Part shown: positions 1-11,471 of the stretch, one piece after another | Layout: every line of letters begins with the position of its first letter | How positions within the stretch are numbered: position 1 is the first letter of the stretch | Assembly: GCA_029959195.1 (NCBI GenBank) | Contig: CP114121.1 | Span: forward strand, 1,922,001 to 1,986,000 | Direction of reading: 5' to 3' | Source: Dictyophora rubrovolvata | Taxonomy: Eukaryota > Basidiomycota > Agaricomycetes > Phallales > Phallaceae | Length of the DNA: 64,000 nt | Notes under the pieces: model-generated | The model's database searches: none | Told to the model about the DNA's origin: nothing | Seen by the model: the letters and a program-made list of their open reading frames with translations, nothing else | Program-made: the position numbers and the translations under genes

Positions 1-440
1 GGTGGTTTTTGAGTATAAGATTATTTATACTCGATGCCTTCTTTGTCAAGTAGGGAGATGGGCTGCTGCATTGTGCTTAAAATCGAATTAGGCTCAGAAC
101 CCTGGCTGATGGCTTTCAACACGCCTTAAACGTGTGGTAAAAAGTCACGATGGCATCCCGATTTGTCTTGATTTTCTTTGCCATGGCTCTGAAATGGATG
201 AAACTATTGAACAGCTGCCACTGTGATTGTTTGTAACCATAATACGAGATAAGCCTTGTGTTTTTTTGTGCCATGCCCTCTGCCTCAAGTATTTCCCACG
301 GCTCCATGACGGATCACACGGGTACATACTAGTGCGAGAGCGTAATTGTATGAACCATGACGTAGAATGGTGACGTCAATTTTGACCAGGTTTATGTTGG
401 ATTTAAGGATCCTGGTACTGCCAATTTTCTTCAGAGATAA
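1..440. other. Upstream region without a recognised gene
   Basis: No spliced gene could be assembled here. A 63-codon minus-strand frame at 116-307 begins MEPWEILEAEG and is rich in aromatic and basic residues. It could be a tiny protein or the 3' exon of a gene starting outside the window, but nothing in it is recognisable. The stretch from about 330 to 440 is the likely promoter and 5' leader of the gene at 441. Confidence 0.3.
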
Positions 441-1490
441 ATGTCCTACGCAAAAGTAACAGCATCCAACGCACCTCCAATATCAATGCAGGTGAGTCAC
501 TGGCAGGGGTGGAGAGTCAGCGGGAGATGGTGTTGTCTTTATGTTTGACACTGACCAAGTTCACGGGGCCTGCAGGCTCAACCAAATCCAAATTTGTTGA
601 ACACCGAGCTACCTACTGCACCTGATTTCATAGATGACACGGCGAAGGTGAACGTTGTCGATCCCTCTTTCAAGGCACATCCAGCCACGGTCACGTCTCT
701 TAATCGTCCACCAACTGATGAAGAACGTGACAGAGGGAACCGCAAAGCGTATAAAGAACGAGTCAGAAAAGATTTTGACGCTGCGGAGCGTAGAGGGAAG
801 AGTATTTGGGAAAATATGAAAGAGAGAATTCTTAGGCCAGGCGTGGCCGGTGGTCTTTTGGGAGTTGGTAGGTTTCGTGCAGTAATCTGGGGCTGAACAC
901 CAATTCATTATTATTAACCTGCAACTCGCCTACAGTTAATCTTGGTCTTTTGTGCACTTTGGGATACAAACTATATACCGAACCGCATTTGCGTTCGGAT
1001 AGGCGTCTCCTCGGCTGGTCTGCCACTGGTGCCCTCGTTGTGCTCGGCGCAGAAGGCTTTCTGGCCGAATCTTATCGCAACACTCCCGAAGGTGCCGAAG
1101 AGGAGAGAAGAGCAAGAGCCGAGGGTGCTGCTGTGTATCGACATGCCAAAGAAGTTGTCCTGAGGCCGCAGGTGTTTGGAGGACTGATGGGAACCTGTAG
1201 GAATCTCCTCTTAATATGCACATTCGTCATTAACTTCTGGAGGTAGTGAACTTGGGTATCATTGGATGCGTGTCATATCTTGCGTATGACAACTGGGATC
1301 GCCCTTACTGGGACCGAAGAACGATAACGGGGATTACAATCGGTTTGTTGTCGCTGATTGCTGGTGAAGGGTATGTGGCAAAAAAAAAAACCAGATGTAG
1401 TCGGCTCGTTTGACAACTGATTTCATTCTTTTTTTTTGAAGATTGATCGCAGATGAATATAGAAGCAGAGAATACCCGAAACGAAGGTAG
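441..1490 (+). CDS. Membrane protein with two tandem copies of a hydrophobic module (OM14/DUF5353-like)
   Basis: Five exons (441-491, 576-867, 936-1196, 1247-1370, 1442-1490) give 258 residues starting MSYAKVTASNAPP. The N-terminal ~100 residues are polar. Two related modules of about 70-80 residues follow, each opening with LRPxVxGGL.G and NLG, then a hydrophobic stretch, a DRR motif and a second hydrophobic stretch ending GAEGFLAE or AGEGLIADE. Each module can supply two membrane segments. The layout recalls the fungal mitochondrial outer-membrane protein OM14 and the DUF5353 family; that link is from memory of the family and is an inference. All four introns are short and in phase, and the duplicated module is split by an intron at the same place (GL.G|.NLG). 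The start is the first ATG in frame with the GTGAGT donor at 492. Confidence 0.72.
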
Positions 1491-1917
1491 TCTTCAGTTA
1501 ATTCGCGCGAAGAACACGAGGAGGAGAACACTAGTACACTTGCACCGGTTGACATGTGGAATGCGCTGCGTAGTTGGTTCAGTAAATTAATTTGTACTGT
1601 ACCATCACAAAATATTTCAATATTCAATATTTCTACGCTCTCCGTAAACGATGACTATACTTAGTATAAGAAAATCTTCTCGCGGCCCCGCCTTCAAGTT
1701 CGGGCTGGACATCGCGGAAGCATTTCAAGAAGGCGCGTCCCCTCCCCTAAGGGCTAATTCAAATTAGCTAGAAGCTAACCAGCCCAACCCTTTCCCTTCT
1801 TCTCCTTTCCCTCATCGTTATCGTCGATTTTAATTTCGACGCTTTCGAACAGATTCCCAATTCTGTGAGTTTGGTCCGGAAGAGCCTCTTTTTGTCTACC
1901 TTTGGTCCTTGCGAAAA

Positions 1918-4900
1918 ATGGCGTACCCGACAGCGACCACGCCTACTTCAGCAATGAGCAGCAGCAGCAGAGGCCGTATTCCAACCCCAAGTCGTTCCGT
2001 AAGCTCTTCTATCCCAACTCCAGGCCGTTCAAGGGCAGGATCCGTTGCAAACGCGTCTGGATCTGCGTACACTCCTTCTATAGAAGACAGCCCCGGAATG
2101 GCGAAAGCATTATCGGATGCTATTCGTGCGAACAACCCCAAGCAACACAAACGAAACAAGATCCCCGGCAACGCATCTCCTGATCTGTCTCCGACTTCCC
2201 AGTCCAACCCACTCTCCTTCGCTGTCTCAGGTCGTCGGTCAGTTGCAAAAAATGGTCTTCCAAGCAATATAATTACAACGGGCTCTGTTTTAACACAATC
2301 GAGAATTGTCTCAATGCCAAAAACACCTACATCTAGCACCGCTAAGCCCAGCTATAGTTTCACGCCACGCGCTTCTACCTCTTCTGCTGTGTCACGTCCG
2401 GAGAGTCGACAATCCGATGTTCGTGATGCTCGCGGTAAACCTGGCAAAGACCGATCGTTTGAAGCCGGAGATGCAGTTCGTATCGAAAGCCTTGGGATGG
2501 AAGGGACATTGCATTATCTCGGTGCTATTGACGGTAAGCCCGGTATGTGGGCCGGTGTCGAACTTGCACCTGGCTTTGCTGGACGCGGAAAGAATGACGG
2601 AACAGTCAATGGGTCAGTATTACTTACTGCTCTTATCGTATGTATCTTTTTGAAATTAGCTGTTAATGTTTGTTCTTGTTCGCCAGCGTATCGTATTTCA
2701 GTTGCCCCCCGAAATGCGGAGTCTTCGTAGCCATTAACAAAATTTCCGCACCGATACCCCGACCTTCATCTGTCGCGTCTTCACGTAGCGGTAGGGTAAC
2801 ACCCGCACTTTACAACGCAAGCATTAATGGAAGGGTTACTCCCGTCATTTCAAACGGGGGAAGAATCACACCAGCTATGTCCGCGAATGGGCGTGTAACC
2901 CCTGCACGATCTGTATCGACTTCGGGACGTGTCACGCCTTCTTCTTTTGCCACTCCAAGTGCTTCAGGGACTGGCCCACGTCAGTCCATTGCAGCCCCAG
3001 GTTTAACACCTAGTGCGAAACCTAGAAAATCCACCGTTCCACCAGACGCAACTTTCACCGCTGGTTCAAGGGCTAGCAAGTATCTTAACATGACAGCTCA
3101 AGAGCTAAACAGCTCCAAGAATGCAGACCAGAATTCTACTACTAATGGGAGGAACGGAAAACCTTCCAGTCCTCCTCGCTCATCCCTTCCTGGGTCACCG
3201 TTCACTACTCCCAAGGCACCTACCACTTCCCGCCCAACCATTATGGGTATACCTACCCAGGGAGGTTTCAAATCCCGTCAATCTTTGGGTCCCGGAACGC
3301 CTAGATCGGGTCGAAAGACGGATATGCCACCTCCTCCATCACCCGTTTCACCTAGCAAACGTTTATTGGCGAGCTCGCCCTCACAGGGGAAACTCGGATT
3401 GGGTTTCGGTTTATCGGCCGCGAGTCCCTCGAGAAAACTGGTAACTCCTACAAGTCCTTCCCCGCGGCGACTTATGACCCCCACCGGCTCTGAATATTCC
3501 TTTGGTGGTGAAGATAGGGATGAGAAAGAGAAGGTTGATCAAATCTCGGCTCTCGAGTCGCGAAACAGAGAGCTGCAAGAGCGAATTGCGAACCTTATGA
3601 ACGGTAAAAGCACGTCTATTGGTGAGGCGATGTCACCTACGCCAACATCATCGTCTCAATCGAATGGTGCTTCGCCTGTTGCTCCCCTGTCACTACCGCC
3701 ACCGCTGCCGCCATTACCACCACCACCACCACCAATAGTTCCTGTTGTAGATAACACCGCTTTGGAAGAAGAGAAGGCTCGAACAGTGGCAGCTCAGGCC
3801 CGTATCTCCGAATTGGAAACTCAAGTCCGCTTCCATGAACGCGCGGTGAGAGAGCGTGAATCAAGACTAGACGCCCTTGGACGAGATTTGAAAACAAAAG
3901 AAGAGGAAATTGAAAAAGTTCGTACGGAAGGTGACACCCGTACTCGTGAACTCAAGACCAAGCTGGACGATGCTGAGGTTCTCGTTGAGAGTCTGCGGGC
4001 CGCTATTGAGGAAGTTAGGGAGGGTAAGAAAGAGGAAACCGAGGCGATTGTCGGTGCGAAGGACAAGGAGATTGAGCTGCTCAATGTGAAAGTTTTGAGA
4101 CTGGTCTCCGAGTTTGACGCAGAGAGGACTGACATGTCGTCCCAAATTGAGGAGCTGAGGAAAGCCGGACAGGTAATTTGGTTATTTCATTTCAATCATT
4201 TTATTTTCATTTCATGCAACTCTTTCAAAAAAAAAAAAAGGAAACTATCGCTCTTTATGAGGAGAAACTCGATGATGCCGAAACGAAGCGCTGGGAGATG
4301 GATGATCGTGTCCGCGAATTGGAAGACAAAGTACGCAAACAGAAACGGTCAATGTCTCCTACTTCAATCGTACAACATGCCTCCGAAGCAGCTAAAATCG
4401 AGAATGAAACTCTCCGCGAGCAGGTGACGCATTTGGAACGCAAAGTCAATCAGTTGGAAACTCAACTTGAGTATGTCCGAGATAACGCGGATAAAGAGGA
4501 ACAAGCTATACGCGGTAGGATTGTCAAGTACAAGGACAACGAAGCGCTGTTGAAACATGAGCTTTTGGAGACTCGTTCTGAAGTTGAAAATCGGAAAAAG
4601 GCTGAAGCAGTTAGTAAAGCTCGAATTGAAGAGGTCGAAGAGGCTCTTCGCGAGAATGCTGTTGCTCTTGAGAATGCTCGTGCCGAGATTGAAAACTTGA
4701 GAACCGAGTTAGCTGTATGTGCATGTTTCGTCTTTTCTTTGTGTTCATTTGATATATCTAGCTTTTATTACAGAATCTGGGAGGGTTGCAAACTGGCATC
4801 GTAAGCAACAAAGGTGATGAAGATAGTGCCCGACGTGCATCCGAAAAAGCCCGCGTTGAAGAAATCAATCAACTGAAAGAATTGTTGGAATCTACTCGCA

Positions 4901-6304
4901 CTGCTAAACAAGACTCGGATAACATGTGCGAAACTACCAAACAGGAAACAGCTATTGCGTCTCAACAAATTCAAGACTTAAAACAAGTGATTGAGACCTT
5001 GAAGCATGAGAAGGCTGAGGCAAGTTCATTCAAGTCTCGTTTGACGTGTTCGCTCACTATATAATCCCTCAGCTCGAACGGAACCTTGAGAAACTTGCAG
5101 AGGAGCAAAAGGCTAACGTTGAATTGGATCGGAAATCTTTGCATCGCGAGCAGTCCATTATTGGAAATCAACGAGATTCCGTTCTTTCCAACGGCTCCCG
5201 TTCTCAAGGAGAAGAAATCACCGGACTCAAGTAAGATGGCTTTGGGACTCCCTTCCCTTAGAGAAATGATTTTAACCAGATATGAATTAGATATATTATC
5301 CAGGAGCTCAACAAAGAGAATACCCAGATTATGTCTCGTCTCGCACTACTGGAATCTGATAAGAAACTTCTGCAAGAAGAATGCGACGAACTCCGAGAGG
5401 CTATGCGAATACTTGAAAATAATGTCAATGATGAATTAAAACAATTGGATGAGGGATCGTCCGAAACGATATCGGAGGATACTCACAAGGCTTTGAGAGA
5501 AGCTAAAACGAAACATGAGGCAATCATTTTCTGTTGCGTTATCATTTCCTATTTTAATCGTGTTTCTTTCCTAGGTGGAACTCGGTCAATTAAGACAAAA
5601 ATTAAAGGAGATGGAGCAGAAACATGCGCAAATCGTTAATGATGTATGTATTAACTCCCTCCGTTTCATTGATGAAGCAAATGGCTGTAATTATCTTTTT
5701 TAGCTCAATAAGGAAGTTAGCGAACTTGAGACACTGATCGAGGCCAAGGTCAGTATAAGGTTAACGAGTTACTTCAATAGAAACTAATGAACACCGGTAA
5801 ATTCTAGATCTACCGTGAGGTAAGAAGAGCGGTTTAATGAACTGGTGCAACTAGACTGACTCGGGTTTAGGACGAGCTCGAACGCGAATTGGAACGGTAC
5901 AAGGACAAACTTGACCGTGCATCACAACGGAAACATTCGAAGACAAATGGTGATCCCGTTGTTAATACTCCTCCAGAAGCATCCAGACCTGCTTCAATTG
6001 CGTCCTCCTCACATGAAAGCAAGCATAGTATTGATCAAAGCTTAATGGGCGATGTATGCGAGATATGCGAACAACCCGGACACGATATTTTCAGCTGTCA
6101 TCTGCTCAAAGGCGACGTACCAAGCTCCACCAGCAGATCATCATATACCTTGAGTACTACGGATTCGGAATCCTCGGATATCTGGTGTGAAGATTGTGAA
6201 ACGCCGGGGTATGGGCTTATAACTGCTTTCCCCTATTGTTGTGCTTATAGTCTGTTTTTAGTCATACGGCAGCTGACTGCCCACACTCGATGGAAGTGTT
6301 TTGA
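1918..6304 (+). CDS. CLIP170: CLIP-170 family microtubule plus-end protein
   Basis: Eleven exons (1918-2612, 2687-4172, 4241-4714, 4774-5019, 5073-5230, 5291-5519, 5575-5643, 5704-5748, 5808-5819, 5871-6208, 6262-6304) give 1264 residues. A Ser/Pro-rich head is followed by one CAP-Gly domain at about residues 180-250, with GDAVRIESLG and MWAGVELAPG. Next come five GR[VI]TP repeats and a basic Ser/Pro linker, then a long coiled coil (about 540-1100). Two C-terminal zinc knuckles of form CX2CX4HX4C follow: CEICEQPGHDIFSC and CEDCETPGHTAADC. The order matches CLIP-170, tip1 and Bik1, which bind tubulin and EB1 at growing microtubule ends. Knuckles of this type bind the dynactin/LIS1 machinery in known members. 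Two introns are best read as GC-AG, and one exon is only 12 nt. Confidence 0.9.
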
Positions 6305-6609
6305 TACAAATGCATATATATATACCCATGGACTCCTCTGGAACCTCAACTTTGCTTTGAAATTCATGCAACCCCTCGTTTGTCCAGTTTTGCGATTGAA
6401 TTACATTATGTCATTTTTTTTGTATTACGTCCCAACATTACAAATAGTTTTACATTATAGTTTTTGGATATTCCCCGCACTAGCTGCTCGATATGTTCTT
6501 TTGTTAAATTTCGAAAGGAGATTGGACTCCAATCAGAGTGCCAGTGTATGCCAAGCGACGTCTGGCTGCTAAAGCGTATCGGAGTTTAAAATTAATAGCC
6601 GACGAGAAT

Positions 6610-7060
6610 TTTCGATATAAAAACACTGACCGCGCCAGAGATTGTTCTTCCATCCTTCCGCAATGTCTACCATGCTCTGAGTAAGTCTTGTTACGATTCT
6701 CCCCCCTCCCTTTTTCTTTCACGACGTGATGATACATATGCCGCCCCAGTCGTAGTCTGTGAGACTTTGACGAGAGGCTTTGCACCATGCCAAACTCAAT
6801 TTGTGTACCTCTGAAATCATTCCTTTCTACCTCATATTGCTTGGTTTCGTTTACTGACATTTACCTTTTAGAAAACGTTGTCGTATTCTCGCGTAATCCT
6901 TGACAAAAACTGGCAGGTTAGTATTGCCGATATTAGTTTTGACAGTGTTACCTTCGTTTTGTGTCGTGTCAAGCACATTTGCGCTTGATTCACTAACAGT
7001 GTAACACGATGCCAACCTGATGAAAATTCTTTCCACCTTTTCTGCAGCTTCTTGCCGTGA
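6610..7060 (+). ncRNA. Candidate spliced non-coding transcript (possible snoRNA host)
   Basis: A TATA-like GATATAAAAA at about 6616 precedes two consensus introns with no open frame across them. The first (6681-6871) has a GTAAGT donor, a branch-like ACTGAC near 6853 and a CTTTTAG end. The second (6917-7047) has a GTTAGT donor and a TTCTGCAG end. The first ATG frame is only six codons. Spliced, non-coding and TATA-driven is the usual design of intronic snoRNA host genes. This is inference from signals only; the sequence may equally be a chance run of splice-like motifs between the CLIP-170 and SQS1 genes. Confidence 0.22.
6726..6814 (+). ncRNA. Possible intronic C/D-box snoRNA
   Basis: Inside the first candidate intron, a perfect C box (GTGATGA, 6726-6732) and a D box (CTGA, 6811-6814) lie 78 nt apart, a normal span for this class. 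The D box sits about 40 nt before a good branch site, the usual place for intronic snoRNAs. I see no convincing terminal stem and I could not assign the sequence before the D box to an rRNA target, so confidence is low. Confidence 0.18.
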
Positions 7061-7499
7061 AGAGATTACTTTTATAAAACTAAGAACAGCCAGCTGAACT
7101 CCTTTTTATATTCTTTTATTTTATCTCGCGAGCCGTGAAACTTATCAGGCCTTTTGTTTTAGGGATAGGAATTGAATTTAGCTTGCGACTGGGCAAAATT
7201 TCTGGTGAAAAGGCTGTAATCTCGAACTAGGTCGAGACGTTTTCTAGATTATTACTTGATAGAATATCTATAACTGCATGTTAGTACAAGTCTATCGGAA
7301 TATAAACGCAATTTGCAGCAATATGTCTAGCGCATCAAAAAAAGGGATTCTAGACTGATGTATGTGTACAATAAGTACTTGTCGTACGTATTCGAAGGGA
7401 TAAAATTGATCTGTCAAGCCAAGAATAGTCACAAAGCTAAAATTGCACTAGGACTCGTCTCCATAGAGTTCGGTGACTATGAGTCCATTACGAGTCAAT
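7061..7499. other. Intergenic, nothing recognised
   Basis: AT-rich spacer downstream of the candidate ncRNA and beyond the 3' end of the minus-strand SQS1 gene. No frame of useful length and no repeat was seen. Confidence 0.5.
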
Positions 7500-10400
7500 T
7501 TACCGCGTCGCACCCAGCCCCAACTTGGATGTCTTGATAATAGCAGTTAATGGGTCTGCTAATCCACCCATCACACCAATACGCTGTCCTTCGGACCATC
7601 TAAGAAAGAAAGAAAAGGGAAAGTTTAATGAATTCATTGAGCACACAATCCAACGAAAGCCAACCAAACGACGTACCCCATCTTTTCTAGTATTTTGAAT
7701 CCTATGTTCGAACTGTCAATTTTAGGAGCTGCAGCGCCTACTTCATCACCATCTCGTGTTCTAATCTTGACACGCCGTTGTACACTCTCATTGCGAAGGA
7801 CCCTCCTAATCTTGTTTTCTTTCACCGCGATCCCAGACCGTGAGGTCCGAGACAAAATCATAAACCTACTTCCTTCTTTCCCCTCGCTGCGCTTTCCCAG
7901 ATTAAACGCCAAGGCGATATCATGAGCTTCCTTCCTCCATGCCTTGTCTTTCGGCGGCAAAATAACCGTCTTAATTGCGAGATTAGGAAGAAAAGTTGTC
8001 CGAATGAAATACTCAAGTGTTTCAAGTCGTGATATTTTTGAAATTCGGATAGTGTTTGGTGAGGTATATTGGATTTCTAGTTTCTCCGTACCATCATCTG
8101 ACATAGGGGTGGATGAACCTTTCACGGTCTTTCGTACAAGTCCCCTTTCAAGCTTGGAGAGCTTATTCTTCCCGGATGGAGAGACTTTCAGTGCCAACTT
8201 CGCTTGAGACAATTCCATCGCTTCTAGCTCGCGTTGCAATTGACGTTCCAGTTTTCTCTCAGCCTTCTTCACACGATCCAGTTCCCACCGTTCCTTAAGA
8301 CTCGGAGGTAGATTTTTAACCTTTTCTTTTTTTCCTGTATCTGGAAAGGGTGTGAGAATATATTGAAAAAGGGAGAAAAAACGACGTTATTACTATATGA
8401 TATATCCCACCCAAATGAACCATTGTGGATCGCATTGAATGTTTCTTTCCCTTTTTTCTTATCCCGTTTGTTCTTTCGACCTTTGCGACTGCCATGGTCG
8501 TAAAGCCAGGCTTCATTCTCACCTAGAATACTCTACCAATCGGTTTAGAGGCACGAAATACTACGCAGATCGTTCTAGGCCTACCTTGATCATGGAAAGA
8601 TATTGCTCATCCTCGTCGGCTTTCTCCATGAATTCTTCAAAATCATCTTCATCATCTTCGTCCTCGTCATCACTCGAAGAATCAGAACTGAAAACGTCAA
8701 TGGCTTTTTGTTTGCCTTTCCCGTTTTGTTTGACTGCAACATCATGACCCCCGTCCCCTCCCTTCTCATCTTTTCTTAAATTCTTCAACTTTGTCTGGAA
8801 GCTTACTTCCTCGGAAATATCAGTCGAATCCGAGCTCAAGCCATCTTCAATCTTTTCTTCGCCTTCATCCTCACTACTCGTAGACTCAGCACTGCTTCCT
8901 CTTTTTTCCACTGTTTCATCTTCTTCCCTCATTTTCACCTCATCTTCAAGATCATCGATAGTATCTCCAGTTCCGTTGCCTTTACTCAAGACTTCTGCCC
9001 CGCGAGCGAACCGAGCAAGGTCCCTTATATCAATATCCGGATCAACGGATTCCTCCTCCTGTTCGCCCTGTTTTCCCTGTTCGGGGCTTTCGAGTACGTC
9101 TTCATCACTAGAACCACTCATACTCCCCCATTCAATATCAGAATCTTGTCTCCTTTGTTTTTTCATTCCTTTCTTCTCTCGCCCAATATTGTCATCGTCG
9201 GCCTCGAGAATCTTCTCTTCCCGCAGCAAACCTCGCGCCAAAAGAGACGGTATCTTCTTTTTATAGATACCGTTTCTCCTGTTGCCACGAGTAGCACTAT
9301 TGTCGTACTTGAGCATTCGCCTCATTCTAGGTGTCACTTTGAGACCAGAGAGAACTTGCGCCCTCACTGTATGTCGAATGAGATCGGATGTCGAAGCCGG
9401 TGTGAGTGTTACAGACGGGAGGGATGTAGGGTTTAAACTCTGATCTGAGGGCGACTCGGTGGTAGAGGAGACTTTCGGCGGATGTAGCTGTGAATGGGAG
9501 TTCGGAGCCTCGTATACCACTTCATCATCCGATGTGACACCCACAGGTGCTTGTAACGATGTCGAGTCATATTGAATATTGTCGTTAAGGTTGGTATCGC
9601 CAGCATCCAGCGCGTTGGGATTGGTGGATATAATGAATAAGGGGGATTCAGATGAATGAGTTTCTTCGAGCATTGAAACGGGTTGGTGCTCAGATGTGGA
9701 TGGTATTAAGCTCAAGTCGGGAATTACATCCATTTCACCTTCGTCCTTCACTGTCGCTTCCATGGTTGTTCCCGGGGACGCATCTGGCTGAACAACCAGC
9801 GCAACTGAACCGGGTGATGCCGCCGCCGGAAACGAAACATTGTCTTGAATTTGTGTTTGAGCTGCAGACTCGATAACTGAATTTAAGTTGATTTCAACGG
9901 TTGAATCTACTATTGGCGGTGCAGAGTCGATGTCCGGACGATCCTCGCTTTGGGAATCGGAGTCAGATTTTGCAGCCTCCTCCTCGTCATTGTCGTTTAT
10001 AATTTCGGGATGAAATATCCTTTCTACAGTACCGGCGGAAGGAAGGACTTGGTCAGCGTGCTCTTCTATAAAAACACGGGTTTAGTATGGAAGGACAGAC
10101 ACGACGCAAAACAACTAGCGTACTGTCTTCTCCTGGAACATGTAAAATCTCCTCTTGCTCTTCGAATAGTAACGTTTGTTGTTCGCCGCGAACAAAATTG
10201 ACGGGTTTAAGGAGGGGTCTATCGCGTTCGAGGGCTGCAAGTGATATCCGTGGAGCTCTGTTGCTGATTGTGGGTCGCTTGGAAGATTTAGGCGAAGGAT
10301 ATGAATGGTTTTCGTTCAAAAAGCCCAGACCAATACCCTTTCCTCTAAAGCCGGAGCCTCTTTTCTGAGGTATAGAAGAAAATGCAAGAGGAAGGGATGG

Positions 10401-10890
10401 CGGAAGGAGTGATGCACGTCCTCTCCACGGACCGCCTCTTCCTCTGAAACCGGAATTGAAACCTCCTCGATGTACTGGAGTAGGGTCAGGTAGCGTAGAC
10501 CTCGAAGGTGGTGGTTGACTGGGAGTTGACTTTCCGAATGAGTTTCCTAATGAAAAATCTAAGGATGAAATAAGTTCAGTCGTCAAGATCGTCGTCTCGG
10601 AAAATAAATAGGAACATGCCTTCAAAGTTTCCCTCGAACACAATGGCCTCATCTCGTTCGCTTAAAGAAAGATCGTTGAATAGATCAAGTGTATGGGACG
10701 TCTGTATACCTGGCTGAAGCCAAGTATCACGACGAGGGGGTTGTTGAGATGGAAGAGGATCTCCTCTCCCCCCGCCTCTTCCTCCCCTTGCACCACGACT
10801 TGGGTGCCCTCTGTCTCCGCCTCCGCGCCCTCTGCCTCTCCCACGGGTCGCGCCGCTGTCCTGTCCCCTATTACCACGTCCTCGAGGCAT
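7500..10890 (-). CDS. SQS1: G-patch and R3H domain protein Sqs1/Pfa1
   Basis: Six exons on the minus strand (10890-10620, 10559-10125, 10065-8585, 8517-8394, 8340-7677, 7599-7500) give 1024 residues. The N-terminus is an RGG-rich tract starting MPRGRGNRG. A long acidic, Ser-rich middle (about 250-730) follows, then a basic patch with SLKERWELDRVKKAE. An R3H domain lies near residues 860-950 (TLEYFIRTTFLPN, RKEAHDIALAFNLG). A C-terminal G-patch reads GFKILEKMGW then GLADPLTAIIK. In yeast, Sqs1 uses its G-patch to activate the helicase Prp43 in ribosome maturation and splicing, and the same role is likely here. The first intron (10619-10560) is best explained as GC-AG (AAG|GCATGT). SQS1 shares a ~580 bp divergent upstream region with SNX3. 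Confidence 0.87.
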
Positions 10891-11471
10891 TATCAATGGA
10901 TCGATTGATTATGGGTGTGTATGTTTATTATGGTGACGTGAAAATATGAATGTGCTTGTGAAAGATTGGTGGAAGAATAGACGACCGAGTTAAAATCTAA
11001 ACCAATTCCCGCTGTTATGCACACCTTGCGCCCCAAAACGTGAGACTTGTGAAAACTCACTCAAGTTTTTTCAATTTCTAGTCAAGTCAGAATATCATCG
11101 TCATGCACACAATCAATCCGTTTGCTTGTACTGTTTTTATAGAGGTACGTGATTCAGTGAGCTCGACTGAGCTCTCGGTACCGCTAAACGTCACAAGTCA
11201 CATATTCGCATTGCATGTAAGTCACTGGATTGAATATCAGAATCCAGATTCCTTTTACACCGCATACGCCATAAAGAAATCTTCCTTTCTTTTTGGAGTA
11301 TTTCCAGGTTGACACTTGTGCGTTTGTTGTTCTATTTTTACTCGTCAAAAGAGTCATCCGATACTTAGCGTCTGGCAGATTCAGGTTCGCATCGCTTTCA
11401 ATCATGGCTGTAATGTATTATTTAAAAGCCACTAGGATTCCACTTGTTCTTCCCAAAGGCACGTAAACATT
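10891..11471. promoter_or_regulatory. Shared divergent promoter region of SQS1 and SNX3
   Basis: This stretch separates two start codons that point away from each other. No gene was supported in it. It must contain both promoters, but no specific element could be named. Confidence 0.45.

Noticed and set aside
5231-5303. Apparent one-base frame break in the CLIP-170 gene
   Set aside because: It arose from taking the acceptor at 5303. Using the TAG at 5288-5290 gives exon 5291-5519 and a continuous frame (GLK joined to YIIQELNKEN), so there is no break.
8439-9436. Long plus-strand frames rich in Ser and Pro opposite SQS1
   Set aside because: They are shadows of the acidic, Ser-rich middle of the minus-strand SQS1 gene.
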